A DNA stretch of 40,337 nt from NCBI GenBank assembly GCA_016208875.1, contig JACQXD010000159.1, positions 1-40,337 on the forward strand. The letters run 5' to 3'. The notes beneath the pieces are model-generated. The model saw only the letters and a program-made list of their open reading frames with translations, was not told where the DNA came from and did no database searches. Source of the DNA: Nitrospirota bacterium (GTDB taxonomy: Bacteria > Nitrospirota > Thermodesulfovibrionia > Thermodesulfovibrionales > UBA1546). Position numbers and translations under genes: made by a program. Position 1 is the first letter of the stretch, and each line of letters opens with the position of its first letter. Positions 1 through 7,856 of the stretch are shown one piece after another.

Positions 1-76
1 AAATTGCAGCAGCACCATCTTGTGTTAAGCCAAATTCAGTTCTTTTTTGTTTTAAGTATCTACCATCAATGCCCAT
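1..76 (-). CDS. XRE-family HTH regulator, N-terminus only (cut by window edge)
   Basis: The minus strand reads MGIDGRYLKQKRTEFGLTQ and continues off the left edge after 25 codons. The pattern of a basic helix followed by glycine, L, T, Q is the first half of a Cro/C1-type (XRE) helix-turn-helix. A strong ribosome-binding site (GGAGGT) lies just upstream of the ATG, which supports a real start. Nothing is visible of the rest of the protein, so its role as repressor, antitoxin or phage/element regulator is open. A hairpin-forming inverted repeat lies 107-146 bases upstream and may belong to its control region. Confidence 0.6.
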   Translation of the reverse strand, partial: MGIDGRYLKQKRTEFGLTQDGAAAI

Positions 77-182
77 ATTCTTACCTCCAAAAAATAAAAA
101 TGGGGCGGTTCACTTTTCTATTGTTTAATCTTTTCCGTCTCTTGCCTGCAATGAACGGCTAACTTGTTTATAATTGCACTCA

Positions 183-222
183 GGTGCAACTTTTGTCCCG
201 AATCCGGGGGGATAGTTGCACC
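183..222. repeat. Inverted repeat GGTGCAAC...GTTGCACC upstream of the XRE gene
   Basis: An 8-base perfect inverted repeat (183-190 and 215-222) encloses a partly complementary core (TCCC against GGGGA), so a longer imperfect hairpin can form. The outer flanks CTC and GAG extend it with one bulge. It lies between the XRE start and the integrase stop. It could be an operator, a terminator without a T-run, or a recombination site. It does not fit the attC core consensus. Confidence 0.45.
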
Positions 223-275
223 GAGGTACGTTTATTCCTTTTCTGGCTGAATCGCAACCTCAGCCTAATTGTACA

Positions 276-1223
276 CTATTCTTCTACATCACCTCCTTCA
301 ATATCCAGATTGTCCAACGGGCTTTTTATTCTGCCCAGACTTCTTGTGCTTACATGAGTATATATTTCCGTAGTCTTGCTGCTCGCATGCCCTAATAATT
401 CCTGAATATAACGTAGATCGGTGCCACCTTCAAGGAGATGCGTAGCGAAGCTGTGACGAAGGTTGTGAACGGAAACATCCTTTATTACACCTGCCCTATC
501 GCGTGCTTGTTCGAACACCTTCTCGATTGATCTTCTGGAAAGGTATCTGCCAGCTTTTGCTCCTTCAAAGAGCCATTTCTTTGGCTCATACTTCTGGATA
601 TACCTGTCAATCAGTTCCAGTGCCTTTTCGGAAAGCAGGGTATACCTATCTTTACGCCCCTTTGCTCCCTTAACGAAAATAAGCATCCTATCCCGATCGA
701 GGTGCGCCAACTCCAGCCGTGCAGCCTCGCCGAGCCTAAGACCGCCTGAATATATGATCATAAGAAGCGATTTGTGTTTTATGTTATCAGTTAGTTTGAT
801 GATTCTGGACACTTCTTCCCTGCTGAGCACATCCGGCAACAGTTTGTCTTTCCTTGGTCTTTTGACCTCGTACATAAATTTCTTCTTGAGCATCGAGCCG
901 TAATAGAATTTCAAGGCGTTTATAGCCTGATTGAGGGTTGATGTTGCAGACTCTTTTTCTTCGGAAAGATAAACAAGATAATCTTTGATGTCGTTGTCGG
1001 TTATGTCTGATGGACTTTTGCCGATGAAATTCAGAAAATCTCTGTTGTAATAAACATAGCCTTTGACGGTTTTGTAGCTATATTTTCTTGAGAGGAGTTC
1101 ACGGCGGAGGTCTTCGAAATCGTGATGCGTAATGCGTGATACGTGATGGGTTTGAGATTGCTTTGTCGCTTCGCTCCTCGCAATGACAGGAGTGGAAAGT
1201 TTAGCTTGAAGCTCAGGAGCCAA
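276..1223 (-). CDS. Tyrosine recombinase / integrase (XerC/D-like)
   Basis: A site-specific recombinase that cuts and rejoins DNA through a covalent tyrosine intermediate. The N-terminal SAM-like DNA-binding domain spans about residues 36-120 and the catalytic domain about 130-300. The catalytic set is complete: R163 in GGLRLGEAARL, a lysine near 188-191 in KGAKGRKDR, H253 and R256 in HNLRHSFATH, H279 in LLGHAS, and nucleophile Y288 in EIYTHV. The SPLD tail is shared with integron-integrase-like proteins, but the extra IntI-specific insert is absent. The start is doubtful. The TTG at 1223 has no convincing ribosome-binding site, the frame stays open to a TAG near 1293 without an ATG, and residues 11-34 are the translation of dispersed repeats. 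The N-terminus may therefore be rearranged, while the enzyme core looks intact. It may serve a mobile element that includes the XRE gene. Confidence 0.85.
   Translation of the reverse strand: MAPELQAKLSTPVIARSEATKQSQTHHVSRITHHDFEDLRRELLSRKYSYKTVKGYVYYNRDFLNFIGKSPSDITDNDIKDYLVYLSEEKESATSTLNQAINALKFYYGSMLKKKFMYEVKRPRKDKLLPDVLSREEVSRIIKLTDNIKHKSLLMIIYSGGLRLGEAARLELAHLDRDRMLIFVKGAKGRKDRYTLLSEKALELIDRYIQKYEPKKWLFEGAKAGRYLSRRSIEKVFEQARDRAGVIKDVSVHNLRHSFATHLLEGGTDLRYIQELLGHASSKTTEIYTHVSTRSLGRIKSPLDNLDIEGGDVEE
1121..1190. repeat. Dispersed repeat inside the integrase N-terminal codons
   Basis: Two widespread repeat words lie side by side. One is a CGTGATGCGTAATGCGTGAT type string at 1121-1150. The other, at 1153-1190, begins GATTGCTTTGTCGC and ends GCGAGG-type on the opposite strand (CTCCTCGCAATGAC). 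Both are translated in frame as residues 11-34 of the recombinase. This is a non-coding repeat absorbed into a gene. Confidence 0.7.
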
Positions 1224-1491
1224 AAGGATTTCTTCATCTTTAAAGACATCTAAAATCTTTTCCTGTGCTGTCTTTTTCCAACACTATCGAATTAGTGTCC
1301 GGTTTGCTGACTGTTACTACCCCAAACTCCTCTTTACCCCTTCTCCCCATAAGGGAATATAAGTTGACCCCATTGGAAATATCTTTTCTAACGGGATTAA
1401 GACATCGTGCCAGTTAATTATTGATTAAAAAACCATTTATTGTCAACAGAAAAAAGAATCAAAATTAAGGAAGGAGTAGGGGTATAAGCGG
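1224..1491. other. Intergenic stretch with one inverted repeat
   Basis: No gene is seen here. An inverted repeat ACACTA...TAGTGT lies at 1281-1298. The frame of the integrase stays open through about 1290 without a start codon, which suggests remnant coding sequence. The MshEN gene on the left of the pilus operon ends at 1492, and no T-run terminator is obvious. Confidence 0.4.
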
Positions 1492-2475
1492 CTACATGTC
1501 CATTATTTTTTTCCTGAGTATTAATATCTCAAATGCTATCGATGCTGCGGCAACAAGCGTATTCAGATAATTGAGATTTGCATCGAGTACCGAACTGTTC
1601 CCATTATCGGCATACATGATAGATATCGCCCTATCCCTTATATTTATCGGTATCGTCAGACTGTCCTGCGGGGTACCGGATAGGATTCTTATAAATTCTT
1701 CATTGCCCGGTATATTTAGAACCGGTCCCCTGTAATACGCCTTCCTGGTAAGCACTTCATTAAAAATCGATGGGACTGTCGCAGCAATATTTACCCCTTC
1801 GATATTTATGCCCTTCGATTTCCAGCCGGAGACGCTATTGCCTTTTACTACGAATATTGCAACCCTCTTTGCAGCCTTCTGTGCCTCGTTTATGATCAAT
1901 TCCGCAATCTCTTCTTTGTCCTTTATATTTGCAAACGCCTCTTTTACCTTTTTAAGTGCCTCCATATCGGCAGCTATAGCAGGCAGAGCCTGTTTTTCCT
2001 CTTTCTCCTCTTCCTCGATGCGGTCGAAGATACTTATGTACCTGAGGTCTCTTTTGATCCCGTAGTATTTCTCGAGGGCATAAAGGACCCTTAGTTCCGA
2101 TGCAGCATAGGGAATGATATCGTATCCGCTCGAAAATCTGAATTCATCCACCTGATGTACTGCCTTGGGATCGAGCATTGCCACATGCAGCCTATTTTTC
2201 TCTTTTTTGAAAGGGATGGCCTTATATTTCTCGGCCATCTCCTTGCTTAAACATGCAATGACTTCCTCGTCTATATTGACCAACAGCGATGCCTCGACCA
2301 CCGGGATCTTAAGATAACGGCTCAAAAATTTTGTGAATTCTTCTTCCTTAAGGATTCCGAGTTCGACTATATTCGTTCCTATTCGGCCCCCGAATATGAC
2401 CTGTCTTTCAAGGGCAAGCTTTAGGTGTTCCTTTGTAATAAGACCCTCTTTAACCAATACCTCGCCGAGTTTCAT
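1492..2475 (-). CDS. Free-standing MshEN-domain protein with a GAF-like C-terminus
   Basis: The first 140 residues match the N-terminal domain of PilB/GspE ATPases (MshEN). Two helical repeats carry the family's LG..LV..G.I pattern (KLGEVLVKEGLI, then RIGTNIVELGIL), a fold known in MshE to bind cyclic di-GMP. There is no ATPase: no Walker A or Walker B motif. Residues of about 170-327 instead look like a GAF-type sensory fold. It starts only 3 bases after the pilR stop, so it is probably co-transcribed with the pilus motor genes. I infer a regulatory partner for pilus assembly, perhaps linking cyclic di-GMP to PilS/PilR or to the motor. Family assignment of the C-terminal half is weak. Confidence 0.7.
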   Translation of the reverse strand: MKLGEVLVKEGLITKEHLKLALERQVIFGGRIGTNIVELGILKEEEFTKFLSRYLKIPVVEASLLVNIDEEVIACLSKEMAEKYKAIPFKKEKNRLHVAMLDPKAVHQVDEFRFSSGYDIIPYAASELRVLYALEKYYGIKRDLRYISIFDRIEEEEKEEKQALPAIAADMEALKKVKEAFANIKDKEEIAELIINEAQKAAKRVAIFVVKGNSVSGWKSKGINIEGVNIAATVPSIFNEVLTRKAYYRGPVLNIPGNEEFIRILSGTPQDSLTIPINIRDRAISIMYADNGNSSVLDANLNYLNTLVAAASIAFEILILRKKIMDM

Positions 2476-2478
2476 AGA

Positions 2479-3846
2479 TTATTTTATACCATATTTCGAT
2501 AATCTGTGTCTGAATGAGCGAAAGGAAAGGTTCAATAATTTTGCCGCCTCGGTTTTATTTCCATTTGCCGCTTGAAGTGCATCAAGGAGATAAGTTTTCT
2601 CGATATTCTCGACTATATTGTCCAGATATATGCCGTCTTTTGTCAGGGCAGGTATATGATCGGTATCCTTTGAAAACATCAACATCTCTTGAGGTACATC
2701 TCCAATGGTTATCTCGTCCTTATCCGTTAATAACAGTATTCGCTCTATGACATTTTCAAGCTCTCTGACATTGCCTCTCCACGGGTATTCCATAAAAAAC
2801 TCGATTACTTCGGAAGACATCTGCCTTTTAGCAGACGAGAATTTTGTCAGGAAATGCTCTACGAATAACGGTATATCCTCCTTTCTTTCCCGCAGGGGGG
2901 GGATGTGCAGAGGAACCACGTTCAGTCTGTAATATAAATCTTCCCTGAAATTGCCCGATCCGATTTCTTCCTTAATGTCTTTATTTGTAGCGGATATTAT
3001 TCTCACATCAACCTTGATATCCGATATCCCGCCGACCCTCCTGAACGTACTGTTTTCAAGCACTCTCAGCAGTTTAGCCTGGAGGTTAACGGACATCTCG
3101 CATATTTCGTCTAAAAAAATGCTTCCGCTGTCTGCTACTTCAAAGAGTCCCTGTTTGTTGTAGGCAGCACCTGTGAATGAACCTTTCATATGTCCGAAAA
3201 GTTCGCTTTCCAGAAGGCCCTCGGGAAATGCCGCACAGTTTATTGCAACAAGATTTTTTCCCTTCCTCTGACTGAGATTATGGATTGCGGTTGCAACCAG
3301 TTCCTTTCCAGTACCGCTTTCACCTGTTATAAGGACATTGGAATTGCTTTGGGCTATTTTAGGTACGATATTCAGGAGTTCCTGCATCTTGGGACTTTTC
3401 CAGAAAATATTACCGAGTTCGTAGGCTGTTTTAATCTTTTCACGGAGTATCGAAACCTCTTCTTTAAGCCGTCGTTTTTCAATGGCCTTTTTAACTATCA
3501 CACGTATCTCATCGATCTTAAACGGTTTGTGAATGTAATCATAAGCACCGAGCTGCATTGCCTCTATCGCGGATTCCGTCGTACCGAATGCCGTTATCAT
3601 GATCGTAATAGTGTCGGGAGATATCTCCTTGATCTTCTTGAGTATGTCGAAACCATCTATCTTGGGCATTTTGATGTCTGTAATTACCATATCGAAGATA
3701 TCCCTGCTAAGCAGTCCCATGCCGTCGGTGCTGTCGGCAGCAGCCGTAACATCGTATCCCTCCCCTTCGAGAAGAATCCTCAGGACTTCTCGCATGCTCT
3801 TCTCATCTTCAACAATAAGAATTTTCCCTTTATTTAGATTTTCCAT
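2479..3846 (-). CDS. pilR: Sigma-54-dependent response regulator PilR/NtrC-type
   Basis: Three-domain activator of 455 residues. The receiver domain (about 8-120) has phospho-acceptor D57 in TDIKMPKIDGF. The AAA+ domain has Walker A GESGTGKE (175-182), the sigma-54 contact loop GSFTGA (222-227, where most family members have GAFTGA) and Walker B FLDEI (about 244-248). A Fis-type helix-turn-helix ends the protein (NKTEAAKLLNLS). It should activate sigma-54 promoters, typically the major pilin gene, which is not in this window. It overlaps the kinase gene upstream by 17 bases, so the two are translated together. The call as pilR rather than another NtrC relative rests on the pilus operon context and on the membrane kinase partner. 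Confidence 0.9.
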   Translation of the reverse strand: MENLNKGKILIVEDEKSMREVLRILLEGEGYDVTAAADSTDGMGLLSRDIFDMVITDIKMPKIDGFDILKKIKEISPDTITIMITAFGTTESAIEAMQLGAYDYIHKPFKIDEIRVIVKKAIEKRRLKEEVSILREKIKTAYELGNIFWKSPKMQELLNIVPKIAQSNSNVLITGESGTGKELVATAIHNLSQRKGKNLVAINCAAFPEGLLESELFGHMKGSFTGAAYNKQGLFEVADSGSIFLDEICEMSVNLQAKLLRVLENSTFRRVGGISDIKVDVRIISATNKDIKEEIGSGNFREDLYYRLNVVPLHIPPLRERKEDIPLFVEHFLTKFSSAKRQMSSEVIEFFMEYPWRGNVRELENVIERILLLTDKDEITIGDVPQEMLMFSKDTDHIPALTKDGIYLDNIVENIEKTYLLDALQAANGNKTEAAKLLNLSFRSFRHRLSKYGIK

Positions 3847-5425
3847 TGTCCTGAGGTATTAAAACCTTAACAGTAGTGCTCTCACCCTGCTTGCTGATAA
3901 CGCTTATCTTTCCTTTATGTTCTTCGATAATCTTGTATGCCAGAGCCAGACCAAGCCCCGTACCCTCAATCTTTGTAGTAAAAAATGGATAAAATATCTT
4001 GCCCATATCCTCCTTTGCAATGCCTACGCCGGTATCCTGGAAAACTACCTCGATAAAATTATTTTCCCTCCTTGTACTTACCTTCAGCTCTCCTCCCGAG
4101 GACATTGCCTCTATAGCATTCATCCCGAGATTCCAGAAGACCTGCTGTAATTTCTGAGGATCTGCAGTTACCTTAAGATTGCCGTAAAAATCTTTTCTTA
4201 TACTAATGTTTTCTCTTTGAGCGGTTGTATTTTTGAGTAGTTCGAGCGTATCGTCGAGCAGAAGATCGAGATCAAACATAGTGAACTCGGCAGCAGTTGG
4301 ACGTGAATACGTCAGAAAATCCGTAATAATCTTATTCAGCCTCTCCATCTCCTTTAAGGCTATCTCCATCAATTTTTCTTTATATTCTTCAGCGACCCTA
4401 TTTTCCAGCAGCATCTCTACCGATCCCTTCAATGATGCAAGCGGATTCCTGATCTCATGGGCTATGCTTGCCGAAAGTTCGCCGATAGCCGCCAGTTTTT
4501 CTTTATTCTTTATCTCTGCCTCCATTTTTTTAAACTGAGTAAGATCCTGAAATATACCGATAAATCCTATCCTCTCTCCTCTGATATCCTTAAGCGATGA
4601 TATGGACAGACTGATAATCCTGTCTCCTTTATTATGCCTTATTACACCCTCTGCCCGCTCTATATCCGTAATGTGCTCTATAAAAGGGAATACGGTATCT
4701 ATCTTTTTGCCCTGTGCAATCTTTCTCTCAATATCTGTTATATCCTCGGCAGCCTTGTTAAATACCAATATATAGCCATCGGTATCTGTAGTAAATATGC
4801 CGCTTGGAATATTTTCGATCAGCTCCTCGCTGAAGAGTGTCAGTTCTTTAAGATCAGAGTCCGTTTGTTCGAGGACCTCGGTAGTCTTTTCAAGTCTCGA
4901 TGAAAGATAACCGCTCAGAAAGGCTACAAGATAAAAGGCGGATATATGTACGAAAATGTTATAAAGAAAATCTCTTTCTATAAGTGTTGTATCGAACTCT
5001 ACGGGCAAAAGTTTGTAGTACTGAAGGTCAATGATGGCCCCATATAGGATGCTATTGAAAGTTGCGATTATATAACCCGCCCTTTTATTCAGGACCGTGC
5101 TTGCCGACATCACGGTCAGGAGCATAATGAATGAGAACCAACTCTCTATTCCGCCTGTGAGATATATAAGTATATTTGTGGCTAAGGCATCTACGAAAAG
5201 TTGAATGTAGGCAAAGATAACATATATTTTTATCCTGTTTAATAAAACAGAATAAATTATGGTTAGGACATAAAGTGCCACTATCAGATTTGATATAGCG
5301 CGCGGATGAGGAAAGTTGCTGTATCTAACCTGGAGCAGGAAAAATGAACCCAGCAGGAGTGAGATAAAGATAACCCTTATCGAGGTAAGGGCCTTTAATT
5401 TTTTAATCAGAACAGTATCGATCAT
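3830..5425 (-). CDS. pilS: Membrane sensor histidine kinase PilS-type
   Basis: 531 residues. Several hydrophobic segments fill the first 175 residues (typically six in PilS). A PAS domain follows at about 200-300, then HisKA with phospho-acceptor H323 in IAHEIRNPLAS, and a C-terminal HATPase with an N box (GMNAIEA), DTGVGI and GTGLGL. It should phosphorylate the adjacent PilR. In Pseudomonas the equivalent kinase senses pilin level in the membrane; that role is inferred here, not seen. It is preceded by a 40-base palindromic repeat that separates it from pilC, and no strong ribosome-binding site is visible. Confidence 0.88.
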   Translation of the reverse strand: MIDTVLIKKLKALTSIRVIFISLLLGSFFLLQVRYSNFPHPRAISNLIVALYVLTIIYSVLLNRIKIYVIFAYIQLFVDALATNILIYLTGGIESWFSFIMLLTVMSASTVLNKRAGYIIATFNSILYGAIIDLQYYKLLPVEFDTTLIERDFLYNIFVHISAFYLVAFLSGYLSSRLEKTTEVLEQTDSDLKELTLFSEELIENIPSGIFTTDTDGYILVFNKAAEDITDIERKIAQGKKIDTVFPFIEHITDIERAEGVIRHNKGDRIISLSISSLKDIRGERIGFIGIFQDLTQFKKMEAEIKNKEKLAAIGELSASIAHEIRNPLASLKGSVEMLLENRVAEEYKEKLMEIALKEMERLNKIITDFLTYSRPTAAEFTMFDLDLLLDDTLELLKNTTAQRENISIRKDFYGNLKVTADPQKLQQVFWNLGMNAIEAMSSGGELKVSTRRENNFIEVVFQDTGVGIAKEDMGKIFYPFFTTKIEGTGLGLALAYKIIEEHKGKISVISKQGESTTVKVLIPQDNGKSK

Positions 5426-5433
5426 TCGACATT

Positions 5434-5473
5434 CAGCTATCAGCCTTCAGCTTATAGCTGATAGCTGACAGCT
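5434..5473. repeat. AGCTATCAGC/GCTGATAGCT dispersed palindromic repeat
   Basis: The words CAGCTATCAGC and GCTGATAGCTGACAGCT lie close together in inverted order and can fold into a hairpin. It fills the pilC-pilS junction. The same vocabulary recurs at 16409-16446, 22585-22611, 25690-25730 and 32903-32934. Confidence 0.75.
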
Positions 5474-5480
5474 TCCTTTT

Positions 5481-6692
5481 CTATTTTATCAGTGTGATGA
5501 GTTTGAATATCGGAAGATACATTGCTATTACAATAAAACCGACCGACCCGCCAAGAAATACCATCAGGAGCGGTTCCATCATAGCCGTAAGATTTCCAAC
5601 TGCCGCGTCGACCTCGTCGTCATAGAAATCGGCAATCTTTGAGAGCATCGAGTCGAGTGCGCCCGTTGATTCTCCGACCGATATCATATGCGTTACCATT
5701 GGAGGGAAAACCTTTGCCTTTGATAAAGGCTCGGCCAGGGTCTTTCCTCCCGTTACCGACTTTCTCACCTCCATAATCGCAAATTCTATTACCTTATTCC
5801 CTGATGTCTTTGCCGTTATCTCCAGTCCATCCAGTATCGGCACGCCGCTGCTGACAAGCGTCCCGAGTGTCCGTGTAAATTTAGCAACAGACATCTTATT
5901 GAGCAGCATCCCGAATATCGGCAGCCTTAAGAGTATTTTATCCGTTATATGCATACCTTTTTCGGTTTGCCTGAATTGTTTTATACCGAAGATTGTACCG
6001 GCTATTGCACCAGCCGACATTATTCCACCTATGCCGGCGAGAAAATTACTCAAATCAATAATCATTTTGGTAGGGAGTGGAAGCGTTCCGCCGAGTGAGG
6101 CAAACATCTTCGAAAAAATAGGAACGACAAAGACCATTATAACGGTAATCGCTCCAATTGCTACGGTAGAAACAACTATCGGGTATGTCATGGCACCCTT
6201 AACTTTTTTCTTTAATTTCATCGATTTTTCTATGTACGCCGCGAGTCTATTAAGGATGGTATCGAGGATACCGCCTGCCTCGCCTGCTGCAACCATATTT
6301 GCATATAGCTCGGAGAATACCTTTGGATGTTTCTTGAGTGAGTCGGCATAGGTCGAACCTGCCTCAACATCCTCCTTGATTTGTGCCAGCACCTTGGCAA
6401 GGCCTTTATTTTCAACCTGTGTTGAAAGGATATCCAGTGCCTGCACAAGTGGAAGACCTGCATCGATCATAGTGGAAAACTGTCTTGTGAATATAACGAT
6501 ATCCTTGTCCTTAACTTTAGGTGCTCCGCCGAATAGTTTCCTTACCGCTTCCTTTTTCTCGGTAATCAACGTCGGCGTTATATTTCTCTTTTTAAGCTGT
6601 GCTATTACCTCGTCTTTTGTAGATGCGGTAATCTCTCCCGACTCTAACGCACCTCTCGTTGTTTTACCCGACCATTGAAAAACTGTTGCCAT
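5481..6692 (-). CDS. pilC: Type IV pilus inner-membrane platform protein PilC
   Basis: 403 residues, the usual length. It has two GspF/PilC domains (about 70-190 and 270-395) with hydrophobic segments near 165-200, 215-235 and 375-400. Conserved stretches include FTRQFSTMIDAGLPLVQALD and the matching second-domain ARTLGTLVSSGVPILDGLE pattern. PilC is the membrane rotor or platform that couples the cytoplasmic PilB and PilT ATPases to the growing pilus. The start follows pilT by 2 bases with a purine-rich ribosome-binding site (AGGGGG), so the two genes are in one operon. Confidence 0.93.
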   Translation of the reverse strand: MATVFQWSGKTTRGALESGEITASTKDEVIAQLKKRNITPTLITEKKEAVRKLFGGAPKVKDKDIVIFTRQFSTMIDAGLPLVQALDILSTQVENKGLAKVLAQIKEDVEAGSTYADSLKKHPKVFSELYANMVAAGEAGGILDTILNRLAAYIEKSMKLKKKVKGAMTYPIVVSTVAIGAITVIMVFVVPIFSKMFASLGGTLPLPTKMIIDLSNFLAGIGGIMSAGAIAGTIFGIKQFRQTEKGMHITDKILLRLPIFGMLLNKMSVAKFTRTLGTLVSSGVPILDGLEITAKTSGNKVIEFAIMEVRKSVTGGKTLAEPLSKAKVFPPMVTHMISVGESTGALDSMLSKIADFYDDEVDAAVGNLTAMMEPLLMVFLGGSVGFIVIAMYLPIFKLITLIK

Positions 6693-6694
6693 TT

Positions 6695-7786
6695 TTACCC
6701 CCTTCCTCTACCAGCCGATGCTGATATTCTTTGGAGCATTGTTATTAATTCTTCTGGCACGGAAGAACGACCTATCGCATCCTCGTAACTAATGAATCCT
6801 TTTGTATAAAGCTCGGTCAAAGACTGATTCATTGTTTGCATCCCGAATTTTGCCTGTCCTGTCTGCATCATGGAATATATCTGATGTATCTTGTCTTCCC
6901 TTATCAGGTTCCTTATAGCGGGATTGGGTACCAGCAATTCAACCCCGAGAACCCTTCCCTGCCCTGATTTTTTGGCAATGAGCTGCTGGGCAAGTACTCC
7001 CTCAAGGACAAAAGATAACTGTACCCTGATCTGCTCCTGTTGATATGGAGGGAATACATCTATTACACGATTTATAGTCTGAACAGCAGAATTTGTGTGT
7101 AATGTGGCAAGGGTTAAATGCCCCGTCTCCGAGACTGTAAGGGCTGCCTCTATTGTCTCGAGATCCCGCATCTCACCAATCAGGACCACATCGGGGTCCT
7201 GTCTGAGGACGTACCTTAAGGCGGTTTTAAACGATGCAGTATCGGCATTTACCTCTCTCTGATTAATCAATGACTTTTTATGTGTGTGAAGATACTCTAT
7301 CGGATCCTCTACCGTTATTATGTGGTCATGCCTCTCCATGTTTATCCTGTCGACCATGGCTGCGAGCGTTGTGGATTTACCGCTTCCGGTCGGCCCTGTG
7401 ACGAGGATTAAGCCCCTCGGTTTTTTTACCAGATCATTCATAATCTCGGGCAGCCCCAATTCCTGAAAGGTCTTGATCCCGAACGGTATGGTTCTGAATG
7501 CTGCTGCCACTGCTCCCCTCTGCATGAAGACATTGGCCCTGAACCTGCTTAACCCCTTAACACCAAATGATAGGTCGAGCTCATTGCTCTCTTCGAATTT
7601 ATGTTTCTGGGCGTCCGTCAGGATACTGTAGCAGAGGGCCTTAGTATCGGCAGGCATCAATTGCGGATGGTCAAGGGGAACAAGTCTGCCATCGATCCTG
7701 ATGCGCGGAGGACTCCCCGTGGTTATATGAAGATCGGTTGCCCCCTTTTCCGTCATTATCTTAAGCAAATCATACAGTGTCGCCAT
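6695..7786 (-). CDS. pilT: Type IV pilus retraction ATPase PilT
   Basis: 363 residues. Walker A GPTGSGKS lies at 131-138, then an Asp box (TVEDPIEYLH), Walker B (VVLIGEMRD) and a His box (HLTLATLHT). The PilT-specific AIRNLIRE motif is present near residue 290, which separates it from PilB and PilU-type relatives. It is a cytoplasmic hexamer that drives pilus retraction and twitching motility. It lies between pilB and pilC in the same direction. Confidence 0.95.
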   Translation of the reverse strand: MATLYDLLKIMTEKGATDLHITTGSPPRIRIDGRLVPLDHPQLMPADTKALCYSILTDAQKHKFEESNELDLSFGVKGLSRFRANVFMQRGAVAAAFRTIPFGIKTFQELGLPEIMNDLVKKPRGLILVTGPTGSGKSTTLAAMVDRINMERHDHIITVEDPIEYLHTHKKSLINQREVNADTASFKTALRYVLRQDPDVVLIGEMRDLETIEAALTVSETGHLTLATLHTNSAVQTINRVIDVFPPYQQEQIRVQLSFVLEGVLAQQLIAKKSGQGRVLGVELLVPNPAIRNLIREDKIHQIYSMMQTGQAKFGMQTMNQSLTELYTKGFISYEDAIGRSSVPEELITMLQRISASAGRGRG

Positions 7787-7798
7787 TCAGCCTCCCTG

Positions 7799-7853
7799 TT
7801 CGTAGCTCATGGCTCATAGTTTATATTTTGCTATAAGCTATAAGCTACGAGCT
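7799..7853. repeat. Palindromic repeat at the pilB-pilT junction
   Basis: CGTAGCTCATGGCTCATAG at the left and CTATAAGCTATAAGCTACG at the right form an inverted repeat around an AT-rich loop. It fills nearly all of the 70-base space between the two genes. Confidence 0.7.
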
Positions 7854-7856
7854 TAT

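Noticed and set aside
183-222. Integron attC site near the integrase
   Set aside because: The arms GGTGCAAC/GTTGCACC do not fit the RYYYAAC/GTTRRRY cores, and the recombinase lacks the extra IntI domain.
3190-3837. Long open frame on the plus strand opposite pilR
   Set aside because: It is a shadow of a clear NtrC-type gene on the minus strand and resembles no known protein.
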